From: Struthidea cinerea
Taxonomy: Eukaryota; Chordata; Aves; Passeriformes; Corcoracidae
DNA length: 64,000 nt
NCBI GenBank assembly: GCA_013397865.1
Contig: VZTI01001994.1
Location: 102,324-166,323, forward strand
Direction: 5' to 3'
Shown: in pieces, positions 1 to 10,601 of the stretch
Layout: the number at the start of each line of letters is the position of its first letter
Numbering within the stretch: position 1 is the stretch's first letter
Translations under genes and position numbers: made by a program
Notes under the pieces: generated by a model
Told to the model about the DNA's origin: nothing
Databases searched by the model: none
What the model saw: only the letters and a program-made list of their open reading frames with translations

Positions 1-350
1 CCCCCCCTTTTTTTCTCTTCCCAGTCGCTGCGAAGCGCGCAGGGAGGGGCGCAACGGGCGCGCGGCCGTTGAGCGCCGCTCTGGGAGGGGGGGACACTTC
101 CAGAGAGGGGATGTTTTGGGGGGGGATATCCCGGGGGGAGGGTAACCCCCCCAGGCTGCCCCCCCTCCCCTAGGTCCCCGTGGGATGCGCGGGACATTGC
201 TGCCCTCTCCCGGGTTGCACCTGCACTGCGCTCCCCCTCCTTAGGGATGCAGGATTTGGGGACACACACCCCCCTCTGCAAGCCCCCCCCCCCCACAATC
301 TGGGCACTTCATCACTCTTTCCAACTCAGCACCCCTGGTCCCTCAAAACC

Positions 351-402
351 CCCATGGGGCCAAGTGTGCCCATGGAGCCAAGTGTGCCCATGGAGCCAAG
401 CA
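351..402. repeat. 18-bp minisatellite, about 3 copies
   Basis: The unit is close to CCCATGGAGCCAAGTGTG, repeated about three times with few changes. Because 18 is a multiple of 3, it yields short repetitive open frames on both strands that are not genes. Confidence 0.8.
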
Positions 403-3400
403 CATCCTTTTTTCCTTTCCCCCCCACTTTTAACTGTTTTTTTAAAATCAAAAGCTCTATCTGAGGCCTGGAAATATCCCTGCCGTTTGCTGACAGCTGC
501 TCCTCCAATTTTTTTGCGTCCCCTCTTAGCCACGTCCCAAAGGGAATGCCAGGAGGGAAGGTGGTGAACAAGGCCCCTCGGGACAGTGGTGGCAGAGCAG
601 GGAGCTGCCCCTCAACTTGCTGAGCACCTCGTAACCTCTCTCCCCACAGCTCCACAGAGCATCTCCCCAGCACCAAGTCGCCGTCGCTGTTAATGTTTCC
701 GGAGCTGGGTAGATACAATATAATTAAAGTAGATAATACCGGTGATGTTTGTTATGACATCGTGTTTTTGTGAGTGACGAGTGAAGGGTTAACTCCAGGG
801 AACTGGGAATATTGCTTGGCTGCTAATAACACGTGAGTCATCGATGGAATAACACATGGGTGCAGGGAGAGACACAGCACCTGGCTTTACAGCAGCCCTT
901 TGCCTCGCCTCTGTGGGGCAGGTTGGGGTTTCATGTGTGTTTTTGGATCAACAGGCAGCAAGGAAGGAATCTGAACTCCAGATACACGCTGGTCACCCCA
1001 GCTTCGCTGCTAAACTGGGACGAACTGGTGAGCTGGGGTCATGCTGGAAGTTGTCTTCCAGCTGGGACCTATTGCAGCTGGAAAGGTGTCAGATCCGTCC
1101 CCTCCATGCACCCCATTGGGATCAGCAGGGCTGGGTGTGGGACTGGCTGGACTCTGCACAGCCCGGATAAGGATGGGGAGCAGGCTGCATCGCTTCTGGA
1201 AGCGGAGCAGAGTGGAGGCCTGGGCTCCAGCCCGGTCAGCAGAGGAATCTGCACACGCAGACAGGATCGCTGCAATTGCTGGTGGCTGAGTGAGCAACTT
1301 TGCAGGCTTCCTCGTCCCCTCGCCCTGAATGTCAGCTTTGAATTTTCTTGCTATTTTTAGGGACGGTTCAAAAAAAAAGCCACCGAGGAGGATCCCTCCC
1401 TTCTCGCTTTGCAGGGCTCTGAGCCCCATGAATATTGCAAGGCTGTGGATCACTGTACCTGTGCAGGGATGGGGGGAGAGGGACAGAGGGACAGGGCAGG
1501 GAAGAGAGAGAGGTCATGCAAAAAACATGACATTGCAAGCAGAATGGGTTAGAATGTAAAAGATTTATTAATTTAATCCAAAGCATTAAAAGGTCATGTA
1601 TTAATCAAAGAGATGCTTAAAACTGTCAAAGTCCTTTGTCAGGTTTGAAATGCATCTCTATAGTTATCATAAAATATATATATCAGTCTGGCGTGGAGCC
1701 CCAGGCAGGGCTGGAGGAGGATGAGGAGTTAAATGAGGCACTTCACAGTGGGATGGACACCCCCACCCGGCCCTGCCAGACTCCCGTGGGTGCCCAGCAC
1801 CCCCATGCTGAACTGGGAGCCTTGCGGGTCATCCTGCTTGTCCCCAGGCCTGGGTTTTTTTCCTTTCAAGTCAGGCTCATGCCCTGTGGTGGTTTGGGGG
1901 TTGTGTTTGGAGTCTGGGTTTGGGGTAGAGAAGGATGCAGGGTGTTTGGGAGCAGGGTCCCCCACTTGTCCCCGTGGGCTCCCAGCCATGGCAGCGACAC
2001 TGGGGCGGGTGAGCTGTGCCCATGCCACTCGCATCACAGCTCTGCGAGTGCTCAGCCCTGCCAGGATTTCTTTTCAGCTGGGGAGGTGGGTGGTGGAGGC
2101 GGGTCCCCAGGGCCACCCGGGTCACCCGGGCACCCTGTCCCCTCTCCCAGCCAAGTGCTGTGTCAGCAGCGTTGGCGTGGACTTACGCTACCATCTAGTG
2201 GCTGCTTTGCCACCGCTGTCCCCGGCTCAGTCCGAGTCGCCGCAACCCGCCCCCCTCCCCAAACCCGGGGGGCGAAGCCACCCCCGTGACCAGGACCAGG
2301 GTGACCTGCCTGGGTTTGTCCCCGGAAAGCTGTGGCTGGCTGGGCTGGGGGGTGGTGGCAGCCGTCACCCCGAAAGCCACCAGCTCCCCGGGGCGGGAGC
2401 AGGGGATTAGGAGGCAGTGGGGTGCTCTGGGGGAAATCTGGGGGCACGGGGATAGAGGAGCGAGGAGGGCAGAGAAAGGTGTTTGATGCTTTGTTGGGAT
2501 ACAGGAGTTGCCGTTGTGGGGAGTGCAGTCCAGAGGCCCTGATGGGGTTTGCGGGGGAGGGGGATCCTGCCCCTGCAACGTTTGTGGAGAGTTGGGGCAC
2601 CCAGATTTTGCCTCCATAAAAGTAACTGCGGCAGAAGAGCCCAATCCATCCCCGAATTCCAGCACCGGGCTGCCCCGGAGCAGCAGCAAAACCATTCCCG
2701 ATTTCTCCCAATAAAACCATTTCAGAGCAGCCCCGTGGCCAGCAGAGCAAGGCTCCCGCTGTGCCCCCTCCCCATCGCCTGTGTTTGCGCTGTCACCTGA
2801 CCATTCCCACGCCCAGAAAACCTCCGTCCCCAAATCCTGCTGCTCCCCCGTTGCTGTCACAGATGCTGCTGTTGTCAGTGCACAGTTCTTCCCAATTATC
2901 TGTTGTTTTTTCCATGGAAAAAGGTGTCCCCTCACAGTGACTGGCGCTGAGCTACTGGGTGATTGCAGATAAATCCATCTGAGCCTCAGTTTCCCCTCTG
3001 GGGGGACAGTGCCTGAAGGCCTGGGCCAGCCGGCTCAAGCCTGGTCAAGTCTAAACCCACATTTTTGGCCATTTTCCACTGTTGTCTGGCCATTGCTGCC
3101 GCGGAGATGTGGCTCCGATCCACGACCCAGGAGCTCTGCGGGTTCTGCCAGTCCCTGGGGAGCTGAGGCCAGGGGCCACAGGGACAAACCCCCGCCCTGC
3201 TGTGGGTGGGGATGGCTCCTTCCCCATCACGGGGGTCCCCAGAAGCATCTCGGGGCGAGGGGGGCCCCGGGGAGGGTGGCAGCGCTGCGGGTGCCTCGTG
3301 CCAGGGTCTGCCGCGCCGGCCATCTGCAGCGTCCCCACACCCGTGTCCTGGCACCGGGTGGGCTCGCTGGCTCCAGACCCCCCCGCCGCGCGTGGCCCGG

Positions 3401-4329
3401 GCTGGCCCGGCGCCGGCAGAGCAGCCAGCCAGAGCGGGGCCACATGGGCTGGGCAGGGTGTGCGGGCAGGAGCGGGGCGAGCAGGGCTCGGCACGATGGG
3501 GATGGGGGGTCCTGCGGAGCGTCGGGGAGAGCTGATGGCGCTGGATTAACCCTCGGGTGCAGGGCAGGGCAGGGGAAGCGGTGCTGAGCTGCTCCCTCTC
3601 CCCTCTGGAGCTGCTGCCGCTGCAGCGCTGCCTGTGGTGCTGCAGGGACCAACCAGCCGGGAGGGGAAGGGGCCAGAGCAGAGCCCCCAGTTCCGAGCTT
3701 TGCTCTTCCCTTCAAGCCCCCAACCCAAGCTCTGAAGCAAAAATGAGCCTGTAGCACCTTTGGAGGGGTCCCAACCTCTTTTCCCACCTCCCCATCGCTT
3801 CTGGCCCCAGGGTGGACCCTGCTGGGAGCTGCAGGAGCTCTGTGAGGGGTGGCCCCGGGCGCGGGGGGTGGCTGTGCCCACCCGCAGTTGTCCCTGCACC
3901 CCTGATCAATACCGCCCAGCATTAACATAAAATCGATGCCCCTCCCCTGCCCAGCCTGTGGTCACCCCGCAGCAAAATCCTTTAAGCCCCTCACCCCTGC
4001 GGCAGGCACCAGTGCTGGGAGAGGGGGAGAACAGAAGGATGGGGACCAGGACAGCGGTCCCCCCCTTCAGCCCCTTCACACAGGTACCTTCTGCCTCAGG
4101 CCCCACTCTCTATCCCCGAGAGCTGTCACAGTCGTGACAGCAAAATGGGGGACACACTCTGGTGACCTGATCACGGTGTCACAGGGATTATGGCGGCACA
4201 GCCACGTGGAAAAGAACGTGGCAAATCCACACGGGTCCTGACCCACTCCTGCCACTGGCACTGCTGGGGACAGGGGCCTTGGCTGGGGTGGAGCAGGAGC
4301 TTGTGAAGATGCCTGGTGGTACCCAGGGT

Positions 4330-4437
4330 TGGTGGCATGTTCCCAAGCCTCCTGGTATGTCCCCAAAGCCTCTGATATGTCCCCAAACACCTCAGCATAT
4401 TCCCTAAGCCCCTGGTATGTCCCCAAACCCACTGGCA
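4330..4437. repeat. 20-21-bp minisatellite, about 5 degenerate copies
   Basis: Repeats of the form TGGTATGTCCCCAAAGCCTC with substitutions, lying downstream of the FGR 3' end. No coding role is visible. Confidence 0.75.
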
Positions 4438-5046
4438 TTGGCCCCCTGCCCTCCTCCCCATATGCCCAGCGTCTTCCCCACAGCCTGAGCCCCTCCTGGC
4501 TGGGGTGGGGGCCAGTCCCTCCTTCCCATCAGTGCTGAGGAATTCATTACCGGCACAGCTGGGCCCTGCTGGGGAGGCCAAGCTGCAAGGAAAATTAACC
4601 TCTTCCTCCCCAGCCTGCAAGCACGGGACACCTCCCTGTCACAGCTGGCAGGAAGGGACAGTCCCCTCTCGGGGAGTGCTGGGGGGCTGCGGGGTGCTCT
4701 GCATGTGGGCAGCTTTGGAAACCCAAATGCTTCCCAACCCAGCATTTCCAGGCTTTTATTCACAAAGGAAGTTGGTGTGTCCCCTCCCCACATGGCCTTG
4801 GGGGCAGGGGGGACTTTCTCTGCTCACCCGCACGGAGGAGGCCCTCCAAACCTGTGCCCTGGGGCTGGAGCGGGTGAGGGGGCATCACTCAGTCCTGGCT
4901 TGGCTGAACCCCAAATCCTGTAACTCGGTGTTATGCCCCCAGCTCTAAGCACCTCCCAGTGCTCATGCCCACCTGGGGCAGCCCGTCTCTCTTGGGGCGA
5001 GGCAGGGGCAGAACGACCCGGGCTGCCCCCAGTTTGTTAGAAAGGT

Positions 5047-5052
5047 TTTATT
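5047..5052 (-). terminator. FGR: Candidate FGR polyadenylation signal (AATAAA, minus strand)
   Basis: TTTATT on the plus strand reads AATAAA on the minus strand, about 1.05 kb past the FGR stop codon. That gives a plausible 3' UTR of about 1 kb (6092 down to about 5030). I saw no exact AATAAA on the minus strand between the stop and this site. The position is inferred; cDNA ends would settle it. Confidence 0.5.
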
Positions 5053-6092
5053 TCTCTGTATTTACAGACTTCGTTAAAAAAAATAAACAACAAATCCCTC
5101 CCCTGCCCTTCTCTTTCCCCCCCACGGCACTGTCCACCCACAGCCCTGCCCTGGGGGTGCAGGGGGGCTACTGGCCATGGGGCACAGGACTGGGACCCCA
5201 CTCGAGAATGGGAGTGCCTGGAGGGGCAGCAGGCAGGGTGGCCCCCTCCTCCCCCACAGCCATTACAGTCACACCAACACACTGACTGTGCCCCCCAGCC
5301 CCCCCTTAATTCCTGCTGCAGCCAGGACCGCCCCAAGCGCTGTGGGGCTGACCCCATCCCGTACCCTCCTCCTGCCCCCACGGGGCAGGAGGGAACAGCC
5401 CCTGGGGCAGAGCTGCCCCCACCCTTCCTGGGCCCCTCAGGACTCCTCGTGTGCCCCCCTCAGGACCCCCTGTCCCCCAGTGCAAGCAGAGGTGAATGGC
5501 TTTCAGGACTTGGCTCTTCTACAAAGCAGAGGAGATAAGGCAGGGGACAAGGGGGTCCCCCAAATACTGGGATCCCTTGGTGGGGGCGATGGCTGCTGGG
5601 GCATATATGCTGAGGCATATAAAATCTTATAAATTAAAGGAGATGTAAAGGGCAGGAGGGTTGAGATGACCTCCCACAGGTCAGTGCCAGGATTCTGGGG
5701 GGCCGAACCCCACCCAGCTGTGCTCCCAGAAGAGATTGGGGTTGGCATGGGGAGCTCCCCCCAAGCCCTCTGCTACTGTGGGTCTGAGGGTGTCTGGGGG
5801 TTCACAGGGGTTCCCCACACTCCTCCTTGCAGCCAAAGCCCTTCTCAGGTTCAAAGCTGTGTGTGAAGGCAATAAAGGGAGTGCGGGAAGGGGGGGGCCG
5901 GGAGGCACAGTTCTGTCTCCTCTCTGAGTCCAACAGCCTTGTGCAGAGCCGTGTGTCCTCCCTGGGCACCCTGAGCACCCCCCAACAGGCGTTTTGGGGG
6001 GGCACAGACAAAAGGAAGCAACAACCTTCTAAAGAAAAGAGGAGATTCACCCCAAAGCCACCCCAGAGCTTCCTGGGGGTGCCAGCGCTGGG

Positions 6093-9000
6093 TCACTGGT
6101 TGTCCCCGGGCTGGTACTGGGGCTCAGTGGCAGTGAAATAGTCCTCGAGGAAGGACTGGAGGTACTCGAAGGTGGGGCGTTCCTCGGGATCCCTCTTCCA
6201 GCACTGCACCATCACCTCATGCAGGGACTGGGGGCAGCTCCCCGGGCACTGCATGCGGTACCCCCGCTCCACCTGCTCCAGCACCTCTCGGTTGTTCATC
6301 CCTGCGTGACAAGGACCCCCCGCTCAGTGACAGCACCCCCACGGGACAGGCCAGTGGGGAAACTGAAGCACGGGACAAGCCTTGCTGAGGAGGGTCAGCC
6401 CCTGTCTGTGCCCTGCCCGGCCCACCCCAGGGGTGCCCCTGCCCCAGTGGGCTGTACCTGGGTAGGGCACCCGGCCTTTGGTCACCAGCTCGGTCAGGAG
6501 GATGCCAAAGGACCAGACGTCCGACTTGATGGTGAACCTCCCAAAAAGGGCGGCCTCTGGAGCTGTCCACTTGATGGGGAACTTGGCACCTGCAAGGGGA
6601 GGCAGCCGAGCCATGGCTGGGGCTGCACCTGCACCCAGGGTACCCTGCACCTGGGCCACCCACATCTGGGGACACCCCACACCTGGGGCATCCCGCACCA
6701 GAGGCACAGTCACCTGAAGCGCCCTGTACTGAGGGCGTCCTGCACCCGGGGTACCCTGAATGGGGGGCACCCTGCTCTATAGGGGGACCCAGCAGCCATG
6801 AAGCCATCTGCCTGGGGCAGCCCACACCTGGGACACCCAGCACCCAAGGCACCCTGCACTGGGGTACCCTGCATCTGGGGTACCCATCACCTGGGGCGTC
6901 CATCACTCAAAATACCCATGCCCTGGGGCACCTGTCTCCTGGGGGTACCCATTCTCTGGGGTACCTGTCCTCTGGAACACCCATATCCTGGGGTGACCCA
7001 AGGTATCCATCACCCAAAATACCCATAATTTGGGGTGTCCATCACCCAGGATACCCATTCCCTGGTGCACCATAATTTGGGGCACCTACTGCCCAGGTCA
7101 CCCAGCCTTGGGGGTGACCATCTCCAGGCTAAGGGTGGGACACAACAGGGAGGACACAGTGCAGGGGTTCCCACCCTGCCGCGCCGTGTACTCATCGTCC
7201 TCGATGAGGCGAGCGAGGCCGAAGTCAGCGATCTTGCACACGAGGTTGTCTCCCACCAGGATGTTGGCAGCGCGGAGATCCCGGTGGATGTAGTTCATCC
7301 GCTCGATGTACGCCATGCCCGCCGCAATCTGAGGGGGGATGGAGCAATGAAGACCCCAAGTACACCCCTGGGGGGGCACCCCCAGCCTGCACCAGCCCCC
7401 CGGTACCTGGGCAGCCATGTCCACCAGCTGGGGCAGCTTCAGGTAGCGACCGTCCCCATCCTTCAGGAAATCCAACAAGCTGCCTGCAGGCAGAAGGGGT
7501 CCCCATCAAAGACCCCCGAAAACTAAGGGTGCCCTCCCTTGTGAGCCCCCCCGCCCTGGCACCGTGCCCAAGCAGGTGCCCCCCTGCTCACCCTGGCTCA
7601 TGAACTCGGTGACGATGTAGATGGGCTCCTCCGACACCACGGCGTACAGCTGCACCAGCTTGTCGTGCCGCAGCCGCTTCATGATCTGAGCCTCCTCCAG
7701 GAAGGCCTCAGGGGACATGGTCCCCGGCTTCAGTGTCTTCACCGCCACCTTCGTGGTGCCATTCCATGTGCCTGGGTTGGGAACACAGAGTCACCACGAG
7801 CCCAGGGGACAGCCAGCCCTGGTGGGGCCAGGATGGAGGCGTGTGTGGGTGCCTGCTTGCATGCTTGCGTGGATGGATGGATGGATGGATGGATGGATGG
7901 ATGGATGGATGGATGGATGGATGGATGGGCAGGCAAGGAATCAGGGCAGGGCAAGGAAGGGGTCCCTTGGCGGGGATCAGAATCCCACTGTGTCCCACCC
8001 AGGACAAGGAGTTCCCCTCACCCCAAGGCACCTGTGAGCTCCTCTCCCAAGACCAACCTCACCCCATTCCGAAACCCTTCGTGGATTCTGTGCCCAATTT
8101 CCATCTCCCCCACACAAGTGGGTACCACCTGGCACCACGTGATGCTCCCTGCCAGGACAGAACAAGGCTTCTCCTGCCCCCTGTGCTCCCCCACCTTACC
8201 CATCCACACGTCTCCGAAACATCCCATGCCAAGTTTCTTGTCGAGGGTGATGGATTCCCGCGCTATCTCCCAGGCGTCCTTAGCTAATCCCAGGGTCTGG
8301 GGCTTCACAGCAGGGCATGGGTCGGTGAGCAGATGGCACAACCCATCGTTGTACTCTGCGGGGGATGGGGGGCAGGCAGGGAGGAGGAGGGAGGGGATGT
8401 GATGGGATGAAGGCAGCATGCATGAGTGGAGGAAGCAGGGGATGCCAGAGGAAGAGGATGACGAAGGTGGGACCCCCTGGCCTGGTCTTGTGGTCCCATC
8501 TGCAGTGGGGGTCTGCTTGCCCCATGGGGCATCCTGGGGTACCCGGTGTGAACCCAGAGCAGGACATGGGGTAATTCCTCATGCCGGCAAATTGGTGTCT
8601 CTCAGCCTGTCCTGGCAGGCAGGAGCTGTTCCTGGTGGGGTGCCAGGCCTGGGGGTACCCCCGCATCCCCCCTGCCTCTCGCCCTGGCTTGCCCACCAGG
8701 CCCTACCCATCCAGACTTCCCCAAACTGCCCATTTCCCAGCTTCTTGAGGAGCTGGAGGGACTCGCGGGGGATCTCCCACACGTCTTTGGTTTTGACTGA
8801 GAGGTCGGCCAGTTTGGGGGTTCCCTTGTGGCACGGCACGGCCAGGCGGCAGCACAGCCCAGCCGCCCGCTCTGCAGCACCGGGGCAGGGGGACAGGAGT
8901 CAGTGTGGGCACGGACCCCCACCAGCCTTTTGCCCCCCTCCCACCACCCCAGGCATCGCCAAGGCTCCTGTATCACCCAGTCACCCCCAACACAAATATG

Positions 9001-10589
9001 CACCCCCCTCCACCTTCCCCTAGGGACAGCCCCGCACCCCCTCAGCTGGGCTGGACCCCCAGTCCCCCCAGCTGCACCAAAGGAGTGGGTGATGCCCACC
9101 CACCAGAGACAGTGGGAACCCCCTTCATCCTGGACATGGAAAAGGGGAGATCCTCAGGGAGTCCCCTAATGTCACCACCAGAACAGCCCCCTCCTTCCCC
9201 AGTTCAACCCCGTCAGCCCAGTCTCTTACCAAAGAGAGTAAGAGCTTTCCCTACCCCTCCTATTGCCCCCTTGTGCCCCCCACCCCACCCTACCTATATA
9301 GTGCTGGACCAGCTGTTGGACGGTGCTGAACTGGGCACGGGTAGTGATGTAGTACCCCCCGCTGTCCAGTTTCCGAATCTTATAGTGCTTCACGTGGTCT
9401 CCCTTGGCCTCATCCCAGTCCCGGATGGAGAGGGAGTAGGCACCTACGACGGGATACTGGTCAGGGAAGGATGTGGGGCACAAGCCCCGGTGTCCCCATC
9501 CCTGTCCCTGTACCTTTCGTTGTCTCACTCTCCCGGATGAGGAAGGTGCCCCTGGAGTTGCCGTGGCACAGGAGCTGCCGCTCTGCATCTTTGCGCCCGA
9601 TCTTCCCGAAGTACCACCTGCCACAGTGATGGGCTCAGCGCCACGAAGGCACCACCGAGGGGACCATGGAACCCCCTGCCAGCACCGTGGCACTGCCGGG
9701 GCCCACAAGGACACCTGGGCCTGAGGCAGGTGGGGTTGGGGTTTGCCTCCATCCCTTTTCCCCCCGTACTCACTCTTCTGCCTGGATGGAGTCCACAGGG
9801 GCCACGTAGTTGCTGGGGATGTAGCCTGTGGCACCCGAGCTCAGTGACCTGGCCTCCCACCAGTCCCCCTCCCTGGGCAGGGAAGCAGAGAATGTGGAGG
9901 AGGAGGGACAGATAGACAGACTCGTCCACCGTGTGCCTCCTCACCCCACACACAGCCCCGCCAGACCCCACTCTCCCCCACCCATGAAACTGAAAACCAC
10001 CCATGACTCGTGGCCCCGGTACTGAGCAATGGAGCCAGGCAGAGCTTGGGTCCCCAGCCTGTGTCCTGCAGGGGGTACCCAAGCACAAAGGCACCTCCCC
10101 GGGGTGGTATGTGCGTGCTGGGGGGGGGGCAGGAGGTCCGGGGAGGCTCACGTGTTGTTGATGATGTGGAATTTCTCCCCTTTCTGGAATGTCAGGTCAT
10201 CCTCCGTCCTGGCCTCGTAGTCATATAGGGCGATGAAGAGCGTCACCCCCCCGCCTGTGGCACAGGGAGGGGACCACGGTGAACCCAGAGTCCACAGCCC
10301 AGGGGTGCAGCTGGACACCTCTCCCCATCATCCAGCCACCCTGCTGACCTGTGATGCCCCCGCTCCACATTTGCAGCACGTTGGAAGTGAAGCCCCCCGG
10401 CTCCGTGAAGGACGGGGCCAAGGGCACCGCTGGCCCCTGGAAGTTGTTGAAGTCGGGGATGCGGGTGAAGATGGCCCCTGGCTGCGTGGGGTCGGGGTCG
10501 TACTGGGAGGCAGGGGGTGGGAGGGAGCCCCCCTCGCCCCCTGCCTGCCCTTTGCCAGCCCCCTTCTCTTTGCAGGGCACACAGCCCAT
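6093..10589 (-). CDS. FGR: Src-family tyrosine kinase FGR (avian Yrk), complete coding region
   Basis: Non-receptor tyrosine kinase acting at the inner face of the plasma membrane, downstream of immune and adhesion receptors. Coding exons, in transcription order: 10589-10349, 10254-10152, 9872-9774, 9617-9514, 9443-9294, then 8871-8707 (7A-like) or 8355-8200 (7B-like), 7771-7592, 7483-7407, 7328-7175, 6589-6458, 6301-6093. All junctions are GT-AG and in phase, giving 537 residues with 7A or 534 with 7B. The start MGC supplies Gly2 for myristoylation and Cys3 for palmitoylation. SH3 (about 86-146) has ALYDY, SH2 (about 150-247) has FLIRES, and the kinase (about 272-525) has VAVK (Lys299), HRDLRAAN, DFG and activation-loop Tyr420. 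The tail ends EPQYQPGDNQ with regulatory Tyr531. FYN, SRC and YES end QPGENL, and the neighbour FAM76A matches the human FGR locus, so FGR/Yrk is preferred. No frameshift or missing catalytic residue is seen. Confidence 0.96.
6630..7100. repeat. Degenerate minisatellite in an FGR intron
   Basis: About 470 bp of imperfect repeats near CACCTGGGGTACCCAT (period roughly 16-20) fill most of the intron between the activation-loop exon (7175-7328) and the APE-containing exon (6458-6589). It is open in several frames on both strands, which produces spurious reading frames. Confidence 0.8.
7869..7928. repeat. (ATGG)n tetranucleotide microsatellite, about 15 copies
   Basis: An almost perfect ATGG/CCAT array in the FGR intron between exon 7B and the VAVK exon. 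Uninterrupted arrays of this length usually vary between individuals. Confidence 0.95.
8200..8355 (-). other. FGR: FGR alternative exon 7B-like (FynT / mammalian FGR type), 52 codons
   Basis: The 156-nt exon has a long polypyrimidine tract, acceptor CCGCAG before AGTACA, and donor ATGG|GTAAGG, phase 1 at both ends. It encodes YNDGLCHLL, PQTLGLAKDAWEIARESI and the glycine loop LGMGCFGDVWMG, the pattern of human FGR and of FYN exon 7B. It lies 351 bp downstream of the 7A-like exon. Its splice sites look stronger than those of 7A, so it may be the default choice. Confidence 0.92.
8707..8871 (-). other. FGR: FGR alternative exon 7A-like (FynB type), 55 codons
   Basis: The 165-nt exon has an acceptor CTGCAG before AGCGGG and a donor ATGG|GTAGGG, phase 1 at both ends. 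It encodes a linker beginning ERAAGLCCRL, then SVKTKDVWEIPRESL, then the glycine loop LGNGQFGEVWMG. This is the FYN exon 7A pattern. As I recall, the published chicken Yrk cDNA carries this form. It is mutually exclusive with 8200-8355 by inference. Confidence 0.92.
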
Positions 10590-10601
10590 CCTGGGCACCG
10601 C

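Larger units (their letters stand above)
1..5046. other. GC-rich intergenic stretch left of FGR, no gene supported
   Basis: I find no exon here with a recognisable protein. The sequence is rich in C- and G-runs, so every frame has long meaningless open frames. Visible structure includes a pyrimidine tract ending in CAG at the very left edge (1-24), an 18-bp minisatellite at 351-402, AT-rich islands at about 680-800 and 1540-1690, and a 20-21-bp minisatellite at 4330-4437. By comparison with the human order (AHDC1 next to FGR) this could hold untranslated 5' exons of a neighbouring gene, but nothing in the sequence proves it. Confidence 0.6.

Noticed and set aside
1010..1453. 147-codon minus-strand frame in the left region
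   Set aside because: No domain or family resemblance, and overlapping frames of similar length exist on both strands as expected for stop-poor GC-rich DNA.
6324..7085. Several open frames of 60-230 codons on both strands in the FGR intron repeat
   Set aside because: They overlap the real kinase exons in the wrong frame or consist of minisatellite translation.
7869..7928. Regular repeats that might be a CRISPR array
   Set aside because: It is a pure tetranucleotide microsatellite with no spacers, in a vertebrate intron.
6093..10589. The kinase being FYN, YES or SRC instead of FGR/Yrk
   Set aside because: The C-terminal tail is QPGDNQ rather than QPGENL, the unique N-terminal region is unlike FYN, and the neighbour FAM76A fits the FGR locus.
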